Under the pieces are notes generated by a model. It was not told where the DNA came from. It worked only from the letters and a program-made list of their open reading frames with translations, and did no database searches. The position numbers and the translations under genes were made by a program. From Thalassobaculum fulvum (lineage in GTDB: Bacteria > Pseudomonadota > Alphaproteobacteria > Thalassobaculales > Thalassobaculaceae), in contig NZ_BMZS01000014.1 of NCBI RefSeq assembly GCF_014652915.1, positions 89,599-153,598 of the forward strand: a stretch of DNA of 64,000 nucleotides, written 5' to 3'. The first letter of the stretch is position 1. Each line of letters starts with the position of its first letter. Positions 52,374 to 62,463 of the stretch are shown in pieces.

Positions 52374-53756
52374 ATGGAACTCAAGAAACTCCTGACCGGC
52401 GCAGTCACGGCCATCGGCCTGGCGGCGTTCATCGCCGCTCCGGCGACCGCCGAGATGCTGGCCATCGAGAAGGACGAGCTGAAGTTCGGCTTCATCAAGC
52501 TGACCGACATGGCCCCGCTCGCGATCGCCTACGAGAAGGGCTACTTCGAGGACGAGGGCCTGTTCGTCACCCTGGAGCCCCAGGCCAACTGGAAGGTGCT
52601 GCTGGACCGGGTGATCACCGGCGAGCTCGACGGCGCACACATGCTGGCCGGCCAGCCGCTGGCCGCGACCATCGGCTTCGGTACCGAGGCGCACATCGTC
52701 ACGCCGTTCTCGATGGACCTGAACGGCAACGGCATCACCGTGTCGAACGAGGTGTGGGAGCTGATGAAGCCGCACCTGCCGGTCGGCGCCGACGGCAGGA
52801 TCGAGCACCCGATCAAGGCCGACGCCCTCAAGAAGGTGGTCGACAGGTTCAAGGCCGAGGGCAAGCCCTTCAAGATGGGCATGGTGTTCCCGGTCTCGAC
52901 CCACAACTACGAGCTCCGCTACTGGCTGGCGGCCGGCGGCATCCACCCGGGCTACTACTCGCCGACCGACATCACCGGCCAGATCAAGGCCGACGCGCTG
53001 CTCAGCGTGACCCCGCCGCCGCAGATGCCGGCGACCCTCGAGGCCGGCACCATCCACGGCTACTGCGTCGGCGAGCCGTGGAACCAGCAGGCGGTGTTCA
53101 AGGGCATCGGCGTGCCGGTGATCACCGACTACGAGATCTGGAAGAACAACCCGGAGAAGGTGTTCGGCATCACCGCCGAGTTCGCGGAGAAGTACCCGAA
53201 CACCACGCTGGCCCTGACCAAGGCGCTGATCCGCGCCGCCAAGTGGCTCGACGAGAACGACAACGCCAACCGCCAGGAGGCGGTCGAGATCCTGTCACGG
53301 CCGGAGTACGTCGGCGCCGACAAGGAGGTCATCGCCAACTCGATGACCGGCACCTTCGAGTACGAGAAGGGCGACAAGCGCGCGGTCCCGGATTTCAACG
53401 TCTTCTACCGCTACTTCGCGACCTACCCGTACTACTCCGACGCCGTCTGGTACCTGACCCAGATGCGCCGCTGGGGGCAGATCGCCGCAGCCAAGGACGA
53501 CGGCTGGTACGCCGAGACCGCGGCCAAGGTCTACCGCCCGGACATCTACCTGGCAGCCGCCAGGCTGCTGGTCGCGGAGGGCAAGGTCGAGAAGGCCGAC
53601 TTCCCCTGGGACACCGACGGCTACCGCGCGCCGCAGGCCGAGTTCATCGACGGTGTCACCTTCGACGGCCGCAAGCCCAACGACTACCTGCAGCAGTTCC
53701 CGATCGGCCTGAAGGGCCAGCAGGTCGTGGACGGCGGCAGCGTCGTCGGCGGCTGA
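52374..53756 (+). CDS. nrtA: nitrate ABC importer substrate-binding protein
   Basis: The 460-residue protein begins with a Sec signal peptide ([21 protein letters not shown], cleavage after ATA near residue 26) and continues with [21 protein letters not shown], typical of NrtA/Nas[19 protein letters not shown] and [16 protein letters not shown] are also strongly conserved. It binds nitrate (perhaps nitrite) in the periplasm. No lipobox cysteine is present. It is first in the transport operon, behind the attenuator leader. A ribosome site is weak (GGCGAGGCGACC). Confidence 0.94.
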   Translation: MELKKLLTGAVTAIGLAAFIAAPATAEMLAIEKDELKFGFIKLTDMAPLAIAYEKGYFEDEGLFVTLEPQANWKVLLDRVITGELDGAHMLAGQPLAATIGFGTEAHIVTPFSMDLNGNGITVSNEVWELMKPHLPVGADGRIEHPIKADALKKVVDRFKAEGKPFKMGMVFPVSTHNYELRYWLAAGGIHPGYYSPTDITGQIKADALLSVTPPPQMPATLEAGTIHGYCVGEPWNQQAVFKGIGVPVITDYEIWKNNPEKVFGITAEFAEKYPNTTLALTKALIRAAKWLDENDNANRQEAVEILSRPEYVGADKEVIANSMTGTFEYEKGDKRAVPDFNVFYRYFATYPYYSDAVWYLTQMRRWGQIAAAKDDGWYAETAAKVYRPDIYLAAARLLVAEGKVEKADFPWDTDGYRAPQAEFIDGVTFDGRKPNDYLQQFPIGLKGQQVVDGGSVVGG

Positions 53757-53821
53757 GCCCCTCCTCCTCCGCACACGGCACCACCCGGACCAGCCCCCTG
53801 GACGAGCCAAGGACCGAGCGC

Positions 53822-54913
53822 ATGACCACCACGACCGACTTCGCTGCCATTAATGACCGCGCCGAGGAGCGCCGCGTACGCCGGGAACGCTGGCTCACGC
53901 GGATCACCCAGGCCGCCACCTGGCTGCGGGTCCTCGGCCTGGGCTGGCTGGTGCCGCTGCTGCGGATCGCCGCCGGCGACAGCCCCCGCCACCAGCTGCG
54001 CGAACTGTGGCAGCAGCTCGGCATCCCGGTGATCGGCATCGCCGCCTTCGTGGCCGCCTGGGCGGTGCTGGCACCGACCGTCGAGACCTCGCTCGGGACC
54101 ATCCCCGGCCCGGCCCAGGTGTGGGAGCAGACCGGCGGGCTGTGGGCCGACCACCTGCGCGAGCGCGACAAGGAGGCCGCGTTCATGGAGCGCCAGGAGC
54201 GGCGCAACGCCAAGCTGGTGGCCGAGGGCAAGGCCGACCAGGTGAAGTGGCGCGGCTACACCGGCAAGCCGACCTATATCGACCAGATCCTGACCTCGCT
54301 GAAGACGGTCGCCCTCGGCTTCCTGGTCGCCACCCTGGTGGCGGTACCGATCGGCATCGCGTCCGGCCTCTCGCGGACCGTCAGCGGCGCCCTCAACCCG
54401 CTGATCCAGATCTTCAAGCCGGTGTCGCCGCTGGCCTGGCTGCCGATCGTCACCATGGTGGTGTCGGCGCTGTACGTGGACGCCTCCGACCTGTTCCCGA
54501 AGTCGCTGGTGATCTCGGCGATCACCGTCACCCTGTGCTCGCTGTGGCCGACCCTGATCAACACCGCGCTCGGCGTGGCCTCGGTCGACAAGGACCTGAT
54601 GAACGTCGGCCGGGTGCTGAAGCTGCCGACCTGGAAGACCGTCACCAAGCTGGTGCTGCCGTCGGCCCTGCCGCTGATCTTCACCGGCCTGCGGCTGTCG
54701 CTGGGCGTGGGCTGGATGGTCCTGATCGCCGCCGAGATGCTGGCCCAGAACCCCGGCCTCGGGAAGTTCGTCTGGGACGAGTTCCAGAACGGCTCCTCCT
54801 CCTCGCTCGCCAAGATCATGGTGGCGGTGCTGACCATCGGCCTGATCGGCTTCCTGCTCGACCGCATGATGTATGCGCTGCAGGCCGCCTTCACCTTCAC
54901 CACCAACCGCTGA
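53822..54913 (+). CDS. nrtB: nitrate ABC importer permease
   Basis: The 363-residue membrane protein has a charged N-terminal 60 residues and then about six hydrophobic segments. The permease core is typical of NrtB/Ssu[38 protein letters not shown] and [21 protein letters not shown]. Between the first helix and the core is a highly charged insert ([20 protein letters not shown]). nrtA precedes it by 65 bases and the ATPase gene follows 10 bases later. Confidence 0.94.
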   Translation: MTTTTDFAAINDRAEERRVRRERWLTRITQAATWLRVLGLGWLVPLLRIAAGDSPRHQLRELWQQLGIPVIGIAAFVAAWAVLAPTVETSLGTIPGPAQVWEQTGGLWADHLRERDKEAAFMERQERRNAKLVAEGKADQVKWRGYTGKPTYIDQILTSLKTVALGFLVATLVAVPIGIASGLSRTVSGALNPLIQIFKPVSPLAWLPIVTMVVSALYVDASDLFPKSLVISAITVTLCSLWPTLINTALGVASVDKDLMNVGRVLKLPTWKTVTKLVLPSALPLIFTGLRLSLGVGWMVLIAAEMLAQNPGLGKFVWDEFQNGSSSSLAKIMVAVLTIGLIGFLLDRMMYALQAAFTFTTNR

Positions 54914-54923
54914 GGGCCGGGCC

Positions 54924-56660
54924 ATGGCGATCCTGGAACTGCGCAAGGTGTCGAAGGCCTACGGTGACGGCGACGGCCGCACCGAGGTGCTGAAGGACAT
55001 CGACCTGGAGGTGGAGGCCGGCGAGTTCGTCGCGATCGTCGGGTTCTCCGGTTCCGGCAAGACCACGCTGATGTCGATCATCGCCGGGCTGATCAAGCCG
55101 GATTCCGGCGAGGCCCTGCTGGAGGGCGAGCCGATCGACGGCCCCGGCCCCGACCGCGGCCTGGTGTTCCAGTCCTACTCGCTGATGCCGTGGCTGACGG
55201 TGCGCGGCAACGTGGCCCTGGCGGTCGACGCGGTGTTCGCCGGGGAAAGTCGCAAGGAGCGGCAGGCCCGCGCCGAGAAGTACATCGCCATGGTCGGCCT
55301 GTCGCACGCCGCCGACCGCCGGCCGTCGGAACTGTCCGGCGGCATGCGCCAGCGCGTCGCGGTCGCCCGGGCGCTGGCCATGAGCCCGCAGATCCTGCTG
55401 CTGGACGAGCCGCTGTCGGCGCTCGACGCGCTGACCCGCGCCAAGCTGCAGGACGAGATCGAGCAGATCTGGGAGCAGGACAAGAAGACGGTGATCCTGA
55501 TCACCAACGACGTCGACGAGGCGATCCTGCTCGCCGACCGGATCATCCCGCTGACCCCGGGCCCGAACGCGACCTTGGGAGAGGCCTTCAAGGTCGACAT
55601 GCCGCGGCCGCGCGACCGCTCGGCGATGAACGCGAGCCCGGCCTTCAAGCGGCTGCGCGCCCGCATCACCCAGTACCTGCTGGAGATCGGCATCGAGCGC
55701 GGCGCCGAGGCCGACGGCAATCTGGTCCTGCCGGACATCCTGCCGATCACCCAGCGTCCCGATCCCCGCAGGGCCGATCCCCGCAGGGCCGATTCCCGCA
55801 GGGCCGATCCCCGTCTTCCCGCCGCGTACCGCGACGCCGCCCGCTCCGGCATCACCCGCGGCTACGTCGAGTTCTCCGCGGTCCGCAAGATCTACCCGAC
55901 CCCGAAGGGACCGCTGACCGTGGTCGACGGCTTCGACCTGAAGATGGAGAAGGGCGAGTTCATCTCGCTGATCGGCCATTCCGGCTGCGGCAAGTCGACG
56001 GTGCTGTCGATGGTCGCCGGGCTGACCGAGGTCTCGGGCGGCGGCATCGTGCTGGACGGCAAGGAGGTCACCTCGGCCGGCCCCGACCGGGCCGTGGTGT
56101 TCCAGGCGCCGTCGCTGATGCCGTGGCTGACGGCGCGCGAGAACGTCGCCCTCGGGGTCGACCGGGTGTACCCGCACGCCAGCGCCGCCGAGCGCCGCGA
56201 CATCGTCGCCTACTACCTGACCCGGGTCGGCCTGGCCGACGCCATGGACAAGTCGGCAAGCGCGCTGTCGAACGGCATGAAGCAGCGGGTCGGCATCGCC
56301 CGCGCCTTCGCCCTGTCGCCCAAGCTGCTGCTGCTCGACGAGCCGTTCGGCATGCTCGACAGCCTGACCCGCTGGGAGCTCCAGGAGGTCCTGATGGACG
56401 TCTGGAAGCGCACCCGGGTGACGGCGATCTGCGTCACCCACGACGTCGACGAGGCGATCCTGCTGGCCGACAAGGTGGTGATGATGACCAACGGGCCGAA
56501 CGCCCGGATCGGCAACGTCATGACCGTCGACCTGCCGCGGCCGCGCACCCGCCGCGCCCTGCTCGACCACCCCGACTACTACCGCTACCGCCAGGAGCTG
56601 CTCGATTTCCTCGAGGAGTACGAGGGCGGGGCGAAGCCGAAACCCGCGCAAGCCGCGTGA
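54924..56660 (+). CDS. nrtC: nitrate ABC importer with two ATPase domains in one chain
   Basis: The 578-residue protein holds two complete ATPase domains. Domain 1 (about 1-245): Walker A GFSGSGKT (40-47), [16 protein letters not shown] and [15 protein letters not shown]. Domain 2 (about 310-560): Walker [27 protein letters not shown] with Asn in place of the second Gly, and [15 protein letters not shown]. The linker contains the 15-base repeat giving RADPR units. In cyanobacteria NrtC and NrtD are separate chains and NrtC has an NrtA-like regulatory domain; here that domain is absent and NrtC and NrtD are fused. It supplies ATP hydrolysis for nitrate import. Confidence 0.93.
   Translation: MAILELRKVSKAYGDGDGRTEVLKDIDLEVEAGEFVAIVGFSGSGKTTLMSIIAGLIKPDSGEALLEGEPIDGPGPDRGLVFQSYSLMPWLTVRGNVALAVDAVFAGESRKERQARAEKYIAMVGLSHAADRRPSELSGGMRQRVAVARALAMSPQILLLDEPLSALDALTRAKLQDEIEQIWEQDKKTVILITNDVDEAILLADRIIPLTPGPNATLGEAFKVDMPRPRDRSAMNASPAFKRLRARITQYLLEIGIERGAEADGNLVLPDILPITQRPDPRRADPRRADSRRADPRLPAAYRDAARSGITRGYVEFSAVRKIYPTPKGPLTVVDGFDLKMEKGEFISLIGHSGCGKSTVLSMVAGLTEVSGGGIVLDGKEVTSAGPDRAVVFQAPSLMPWLTARENVALGVDRVYPHASAAERRDIVAYYLTRVGLADAMDKSASALSNGMKQRVGIARAFALSPKLLLLDEPFGMLDSLTRWELQEVLMDVWKRTRVTAICVTHDVDEAILLADKVVMMTNGPNARIGNVMTVDLPRPRTRRALLDHPDYYRYRQELLDFLEEYEGGAKPKPAQAA
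55761..55813 (+). repeat. 15-base in-frame tandem repeat in the linker of the fused ATPase
   Basis: GATCCCCGCAGGGCC occurs about 3.5 times and encodes repeated DPRRA units. Being a multiple of three, copy number can change the linker length without shifting the frame. Confidence 0.85.
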
Positions 56661-56719
56661 GCCGGAGGAGTGTTCCGATGATCCCGTGTTCCCCACCGCG
56701 TCTGGCTCCCTCACTCCGT

Positions 56720-56855
56720 CGTCATTCCGGACGGCTGCGCCGCCCCGGCGCGGCCGAGCCGGAACCTACCCGCCGCACCGGGCCTGCTACCGACCATGCC
56801 CGTCGCCCCGTGGGTTCCGGCTCTCCGCGACTCCGTCGCTGCGGCCGGAATGACG
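56720..56855. repeat. pair of palindromic repeats between nrtC and nirB
   Basis: An inverted copy (CGTCATTCCGG ... CCGGAACCTA, 56720-56768) is followed by a direct copy (GTGGGTTCCGG ... CCGGAATGACG, 56810-56855), in the opposite order to the other pairs. They occupy most of the 241-base gap. No second attenuator is visible here. Confidence 0.75.
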
Positions 56856-56901
56856 ACAGGGCGGCAGGTGCCGCTGCACCGGCCGCGGCGGGAGGCCTGC
56901 G

Positions 56902-59346
56902 ATGACCAGGAAACTCGTCGTCGTCGGCAACGGCATGTCCCCGGGCCGGGCCCTGGAGACGCTGTTCGAGGGCGGTTCGGACTACGAGGTGACGATCTTC
57001 AACGCCGAGCCGCGGGTGAACTACGACCGCATCATGCTGTCGCCGGTGCTGTCCGGCGAGAAGACCTACGAAGAGATCGTCATCCACGGCGACGACTGGT
57101 ACGAGCGTCACGGCGTCACCCTGCACAAGGGCCGCAAGGTGGTGCACATCGACCGCGAGGCCCGCCGCGTCTTGGCCGACGACGGCACGACGGCCGAGTA
57201 CGACACCCTGCTGCTGGCGACCGGGTCGTCGCCGGTCGTGATCCCGGTTCCCGGCCACGACCTGCCGGGCGTCCTGACATACCGCGACCTCGACGACGTC
57301 GAGGCCATGCTGGCCGCCGCGAACCACGGCGCCCGGGCGGTCGTCATCGGCGGCGGGCTGCTCGGCCTCGAGGCCGCGGCCGGGCTGCAGCGCCGCGGCG
57401 TCGACGTGACCGTGCTGCACCTGATGCCGACGCTGATGGAGCGCCAGCTCGACGCCTCGGCCGGCTACCTGCTGCAGGCGGCGGTCGAGGAGCGCGGCAT
57501 CAAGGTGATCACCCGGGCCAACACCCACGCCATCCTCGGCGAGGACCGCGTGACCGGCGTGAAGCTCGACGACGGCACCGAGATCCCCGCCGACATCGTG
57601 GTGATGGCGGTCGGCATCCGGCCGAACGCCGAGCTGGCCAAGGCCGCCGGCATCGCGGTCAACCGCGGGGTGCTGGTCGATGACCGGCTGCTGACCTCCG
57701 ACCCGAACGTCCTGGCGGTTGGCGAGTGCGTCGAGCACCGTGGCGTGTGCTACGGCCTGGTCGCCCCACTGTACGAGATGGCCCGCACCATCGGCCGCAA
57801 TCTGCTGGGCGAAGACGTCGAGTTCCGCGGCCTGGCGACCTCCACCAAGCTGAAGGTCACCGGCATCGACCTGTTCTCGGCCGGCGACTTCCTCGACGCC
57901 AAGGACCGACAGGAGATCGTGCTGCGCGACGCCGCCCGCGGCGTCTACAAGCGCCTCGTCCTGAAGGACGACCGGATCATCGGCGTGGTGCTGTACGGCG
58001 ACACCCATGACGGCGCCTGGTTCTTCCAGCTCCTGAAGGACGGCACCGACATCTCCCAGTTGCGCGACACCCTGATCTTCGGCCAGGGCTACGCCGGGGG
58101 TGCCCCGCTGGACCCTACGGCGGCCGTTGCAGCCTTGTCGGATGACGCAGAGATCTGCGGCTGCAACGGCGTCTGCAAGTCCCGGATCGTCGGCACGATC
58201 TCGGCCAAGGGCCTGACCTCGCTGGACGAGGTGCGGGCCCACACCAAGGCCTCGTCGTCCTGCGGGTCGTGCACCGGGCTGGTCGAACAGCTGATGGCGC
58301 TGACCCTCGGCGACGCCTACGACCCGGCGGCCGTACAGCCGATGTGCGGCTGCACCGACCTCGGCCACGACGACGTACGCCGGCTGATCGTCGCCAAGGG
58401 GCTGAAGTCGATCCCGCAGCTCATGCAGGCGCTGGAGTGGAAGACCTCATGCGGCTGTGCGAAGTGCCGGCCGGCCCTGAACTACTACCTGCTCGCGACC
58501 TGGCCCGGCGAGTACCAGGACGACGGCCAGTCGCGGTTCATCAACGAGCGGGTCCACGCCAACATCCAGCGCGACGGCACCTACTCTGTGGTGCCGCGCA
58601 TGTGGGGCGGGATGACCACCCCGCAGGAGTTGCGGGCGATCGCCGACGTCGCCGACAAGTTCGCGATCCCGTCCGTGAAGGTCACCGGCGGCCAGCGCAT
58701 CGACCTGCTGGGCGTGAAGAAGCAGGACCTGCCCGCGGTCTGGGCCGACCTGAACGCCGCCGGCCTGGTCTCCGGCCACGCCTACGCCAAGGGCCTGCGC
58801 ACCGTGAAGACCTGCGTCGGCACCGACTGGTGCCGGTTCGGGACGCAGGACTCCACCGGCCTCGGCATCAAGCTCGAGAAGGCGATGTGGGGGTCGTGGA
58901 CGCCCCACAAGGTCAAGATGGCGGTGTCGGGCTGCCCGCGGAACTGCGCCGAGGCGACCTGCAAGGACTTCGGCGTGGTGTGCGTCGACTCCGGCTACGA
59001 GCTGCACTTCGCCGGCGCCGCCGGCATGCACGTCAAGGGCACCGAGGTGCTGTGCACGGTGCCGACCGAGCAGGAGGCGCTGGAGACCTGCATGGCGGTC
59101 ATCCAGCTCTACCGTGAGCAGGGCCGCTATCTTGAGCGCGTCTACAAGTGGGCCGACCGGGTCGGTGTCGACACCGTGCGCCGCCAGGTCGTCGAGGATC
59201 CCGAGCGCCGGCGCGCGCTGTACGAGCGGTTCCTGTTCTCGCAGCGCTTCGCCCAGTCCGACCCGTGGGCCGAGCGGGTGGCCGGCAAGGACGCCCACGA
59301 GTTCGCCCCCCTCGCCACCGTCCCGTTCCAGGAGGCCGCCGAATGA
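56902..59346 (+). CDS. nirB: assimilatory NADH-nitrite reductase large subunit
   Basis: The 814-residue enzyme has an N-terminal FAD/NAD-binding part (KLVVVGNGMSPGRALE and VIGGGLLGLEAAAGL), a BFD-like [2Fe-2S] region (CGCNGVCK ... SCGSCTGLV) and, near the C-terminus, the sirohaem/[4Fe-4S] ligands Cys638, Cys644, Cys678 and Cys682 (TCVGTDWC and SGCPRNC). It reduces nitrite to ammonium with NADH in the cytoplasm. GGGAGGCCTGCG precedes the ATG. The gene overlaps nirD by four bases. Confidence 0.96.
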   Translation: MTRKLVVVGNGMSPGRALETLFEGGSDYEVTIFNAEPRVNYDRIMLSPVLSGEKTYEEIVIHGDDWYERHGVTLHKGRKVVHIDREARRVLADDGTTAEYDTLLLATGSSPVVIPVPGHDLPGVLTYRDLDDVEAMLAAANHGARAVVIGGGLLGLEAAAGLQRRGVDVTVLHLMPTLMERQLDASAGYLLQAAVEERGIKVITRANTHAILGEDRVTGVKLDDGTEIPADIVVMAVGIRPNAELAKAAGIAVNRGVLVDDRLLTSDPNVLAVGECVEHRGVCYGLVAPLYEMARTIGRNLLGEDVEFRGLATSTKLKVTGIDLFSAGDFLDAKDRQEIVLRDAARGVYKRLVLKDDRIIGVVLYGDTHDGAWFFQLLKDGTDISQLRDTLIFGQGYAGGAPLDPTAAVAALSDDAEICGCNGVCKSRIVGTISAKGLTSLDEVRAHTKASSSCGSCTGLVEQLMALTLGDAYDPAAVQPMCGCTDLGHDDVRRLIVAKGLKSIPQLMQALEWKTSCGCAKCRPALNYYLLATWPGEYQDDGQSRFINERVHANIQRDGTYSVVPRMWGGMTTPQELRAIADVADKFAIPSVKVTGGQRIDLLGVKKQDLPAVWADLNAAGLVSGHAYAKGLRTVKTCVGTDWCRFGTQDSTGLGIKLEKAMWGSWTPHKVKMAVSGCPRNCAEATCKDFGVVCVDSGYELHFAGAAGMHVKGTEVLCTVPTEQEALETCMAVIQLYREQGRYLERVYKWADRVGVDTVRRQVVEDPERRRALYERFLFSQRFAQSDPWAERVAGKDAHEFAPLATVPFQEAAE

Positions 59347-59684
59347 CCCGACATCCGACCTGGCTCGACATCGGCGCCCTCGCCGACATCCCGCGTCGCG
59401 GCGCCCGGCAGGTAGCCACCCCCGACGGCCCGATCGCGGTGTTCCGCACCCATGACGACGCGGTGTTCGCGATCGAGGACCGCTGCCCGCACAAGGGCGG
59501 GCCGCTCAGCCAGGGCATCGTGCACGGCGCGTCGGTGACCTGCCCGCTGCACAACTGGGTCATCGACCTGCAGACCGGCGCCGCCCAGGGCGCCGACGAA
59601 GGCTGCGCCCGGACCCTGCCGGTCCGGGTCAGCGACGACCGCGTGCTCCTCGGCCTTCACATGGCCGCCGAGCAGGCCGCCTGA
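59343..59684 (+). CDS. nirD: nitrite reductase small subunit, Rieske-type
   Basis: The 113-residue protein is the NirD partner of NirB. It keeps all four Rieske [2Fe-2S] ligands, Cys48, His50, Cys67 and His70 (CPHKGGPL and CPLHNW); the ligands are lost in enterobacterial NirD, so a cluster is probably bound here. The gene starts within the nirB stop (ATGA). Confidence 0.94.
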   Translation: MTRHPTWLDIGALADIPRRGARQVATPDGPIAVFRTHDDAVFAIEDRCPHKGGPLSQGIVHGASVTCPLHNWVIDLQTGAAQGADEGCARTLPVRVSDDRVLLGLHMAAEQAA

Positions 59685-59718
59685 GGGCCGGCGGGACGAC
59701 TGGCCGGAGGAGGACGCG

Positions 59719-62463
59719 TTGGACGGAGCCCGAGTGGGGAGGATGAACGCCGGAACGGCGGATGGCTCGAACCCGAGCCGGCAGTGCGTGAAGACCACCT
59801 GCCCGTATTGCGGGGTCGGGTGCGGCGTGGCCGCGACCGTCGACGAGGCAGGCAATGCGACGATCGCCGGGGACCCCGACCATCCGGCGAACTTCGGCCG
59901 GCTGTGCTCCAAGGGGGCGGCCCTGGCCGAGACCCTGGACCTCGACGGCCGGCTGCTGCGGCCCTGGGTGGACGGCCGGCCGGCGAGCTGGGAAACCGCC
60001 CTCGACCTGGTCGCCCGCCGGTTCGCCGAGACGATCGCCGAGCACGGACCGGATTCCGTCGCGTTCTACGTCTCCGGGCAGTGCCTGACCGAGGACTACT
60101 ATGTCGCCAACAAGCTGATGAAGGGCTTCATCGGCTCGGCCAACATCGACACCAACTCCCGGCTCTGCATGGCCTCGACCGTGGCCGGCCACCGCCGCGC
60201 GTTCGGCTCCGACACCGTGCCCGGGTGCTACACCGACCTGGAGCAGGCCGACCTGGTGGTGCTGGTCGGCTCGAACCTCGCCTGGTGCCACCCGGTGTTG
60301 TTCCAGCGGCTGGTCGCCGCCCGGGCCGCCCGGCCGGCGATGCGGATCGTCGCGATCGACCCGCGCCGCACTGTCACCGCCGAGGAGGCCGACCTGCACC
60401 TGGCGATCCGCCCGAACAGCGATGCCGCCCTGTTCAACGGCCTGCTCGCCCATCTGGCCGATACCGGCGCCGTCGACCGGGCCTTCCTGGCCGCCCACAC
60501 CGAGGGGTTCGACCAGGCGCTGGCCGCAACCCGCGGGTTGGCCCCCGCCGCGCTGGCCGACGCCACCGGCCTCGACCCGGCGGCGATTGCCCGGTTCTAT
60601 GCGCTGTTCCGCGAGACCCGTCGCGTCGTCACGGTGTTCAGCCAGGGCGTCAACCAGTCGACCGGCGGCACCGACAAGGTCAACGCCATCCTGAACTGCC
60701 ACCTGGCCACCGGCCGGATCGGCCGGCCCGGCACGGGGCCGTTCTCGGTGACCGGCCAGCCGAACGCCATGGGCGGCCGCGAGGTCGGCGGCCTCGCCAA
60801 CCAGTTGGCCGCCCACATGGAGATCGAGAACCCGGCGCACCGCGACGTCGTGCGGCGGTTCTGGAACGCCCCTCGGCTCGCCGAGCGGCCCGGACTCAAG
60901 GCCGTCGAACTGTTCCAGGCCATCGAGGCCGGGCGGGTCAAGGCGGTCTGGATCATGTGCACCAACCCGGCCGACAGCCTGCCCGAGGCCGACCGGGTGG
61001 TCGCGGCCTTGCGGGCCTGCCCGTTCGTCGTGGTGTCCGAGGCGATGGCCGACACCGACACCACGCGGCTCGCCGACGTGCTGCTGCCGGCGGCCGCCTG
61101 GGGCGAGAAGGACGGCACCGTCACCAACTCGGAACGCCGGATCTCCCGCCAGCGGGCATTCCGCCGGGCCCCCGGCGAGGCCCGCCCCGACTGGTGGGCG
61201 CTGACCCGGGTGGCGTGCCGCCTGGGCTTCGCCGACGCCTTCCCGTATCGCAACGCCGCCGAGATCTTCCGCGAGCACGCCGCCCTGTCCGAGTTCGACA
61301 ACGACGGCAGCCGCGACTTCGACATCGGCCCGCTCGTCGGGCTGTCGGACGCCGCCTACGACGCGATGGCACCGGTGCAGTGGCCGGTCCGCGACCTCGG
61401 CGACACCGGCCTGCCGGACCGCCGCCTGTTCGGCGACGGCCGGTTCTTCACCCCAAGCGGCAAGGCTCGCCTGATCCCGATCGCGGCACCGCAGCCGGTG
61501 CCGATGCCGGAGAGGATGTTCGTCCTGAACACCGGGCGGGTGCGCGACCACTGGCACACCCTGACCCGCACCGGGCTGTCACCGCGGCTGACGGCCCACC
61601 TGGCCGAACCGTTCGCCGAGATCCATCCGGACGACGCCCACCGGCTCGGCGCGTCCGAGGCCGGCCTGCTGCGGATCAAGAACAGCCGCGGCGCGATCCT
61701 GGTGCGCGCCCTGGTCACCGATCGGGTACAGCCGGGGTCGGTGTTCGTGCCGATGCACTGGACCGATCGCTTCGCCTCGGCCGCCCGGGTCGACGCGGTG
61801 GTGCCAGCCGACACCGACCCGATCTCCGGCCAGCCCGGCTCCAAGGCCGCGGCGGTCCGTGTCGAGGCCTATCGCCCCGCCTGGTACGGATTCGCGGTGC
61901 TGGCCGAGCGGCCGAGGGCGGTCGACGCAACCTACTGGGCGCTCGCCAAGGTCCACGACGGCTGGAAGCTGGAACTGGCGGACGCCGCCCCGGTGTCGGA
62001 CTGGCCGGCCTGGGTGCGGACGCTGATGGGCATTGCGGTCGGCGAGCGCTCGGTCGACCTGCTGGCGTACCGCGACGCCGAGGCCGGCATCCACCGTTTC
62101 GCCGCGTTCCGGAACGACCGGCTGATCGGCGCGCTGTTCGTCGGCCCGGACCCGGTGGCGGTGTCGCGCGGCTGGGCCGCCGAGCGCCTCGGCGACGGTC
62201 CGGCCGAGCCGCGCCAGCGCTTTGCGGTGCTGGCCGGGCGCGCCGGCGGCGACAGCCCGGACCCGGGCGCGATCGTGTGCTCGTGCTTCGCGGTCGGGGC
62301 GAACCGGATCGCCGCCGCCGTCACCGGCCAGGGCTGCGCCTCGGTCGACGAGATCGGCGCGGTGACCAACGCCGGCACCAACTGCGGGTCCTGCCGCTCC
62401 GAGATCCAGAGGATCCTCGATCATGTCCGACGCCACGACGCCACGCTCGAAAAGGCCGGCTGA
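59719..62463 (+). CDS. nasA: assimilatory nitrate reductase catalytic subunit with C-terminal [2Fe-2S] domain
   Basis: The 914-residue molybdoenzyme has the N-terminal [4Fe-4S] ligands Cys28, Cys31, Cys35 and Cys63 (CPYCGVGC ... LCSKG), and Cys150 in SRLCMAS as the probable molybdenum ligand, as in the Nas/Nap branch. Near the end, Cys854, Cys856, Cys889 and Cys892 (VCSCF ... NCGSC) form a BFD-like [2Fe-2S] domain. No separate reductase gene is adjacent, so this domain probably receives electrons. The TTG at 59719 has the best ribosome site (GGAGGAGGA); GTG 59734 and ATG 59743 are alternatives. It overlaps cysG by 41 bases. Confidence 0.94.
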   Translation: MDGARVGRMNAGTADGSNPSRQCVKTTCPYCGVGCGVAATVDEAGNATIAGDPDHPANFGRLCSKGAALAETLDLDGRLLRPWVDGRPASWETALDLVARRFAETIAEHGPDSVAFYVSGQCLTEDYYVANKLMKGFIGSANIDTNSRLCMASTVAGHRRAFGSDTVPGCYTDLEQADLVVLVGSNLAWCHPVLFQRLVAARAARPAMRIVAIDPRRTVTAEEADLHLAIRPNSDAALFNGLLAHLADTGAVDRAFLAAHTEGFDQALAATRGLAPAALADATGLDPAAIARFYALFRETRRVVTVFSQGVNQSTGGTDKVNAILNCHLATGRIGRPGTGPFSVTGQPNAMGGREVGGLANQLAAHMEIENPAHRDVVRRFWNAPRLAERPGLKAVELFQAIEAGRVKAVWIMCTNPADSLPEADRVVAALRACPFVVVSEAMADTDTTRLADVLLPAAAWGEKDGTVTNSERRISRQRAFRRAPGEARPDWWALTRVACRLGFADAFPYRNAAEIFREHAALSEFDNDGSRDFDIGPLVGLSDAAYDAMAPVQWPVRDLGDTGLPDRRLFGDGRFFTPSGKARLIPIAAPQPVPMPERMFVLNTGRVRDHWHTLTRTGLSPRLTAHLAEPFAEIHPDDAHRLGASEAGLLRIKNSRGAILVRALVTDRVQPGSVFVPMHWTDRFASAARVDAVVPADTDPISGQPGSKAAAVRVEAYRPAWYGFAVLAERPRAVDATYWALAKVHDGWKLELADAAPVSDWPAWVRTLMGIAVGERSVDLLAYRDAEAGIHRFAAFRNDRLIGALFVGPDPVAVSRGWAAERLGDGPAEPRQRFAVLAGRAGGDSPDPGAIVCSCFAVGANRIAAAVTGQGCASVDEIGAVTNAGTNCGSCRSEIQRILDHVRRHDATLEKAG

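Noticed and set aside
53846..53860. GCCATTAATGACC near the nrtB start as another copy of the 25-base operator
   Set aside because: It has only the AATGA half, lies inside the coding region and lacks the rest of the dyad.
56661..56901. Second NasT attenuator upstream of nirB
   Set aside because: The gap holds only the palindromic repeats; there is no terminator T-run or hexaloop pair.
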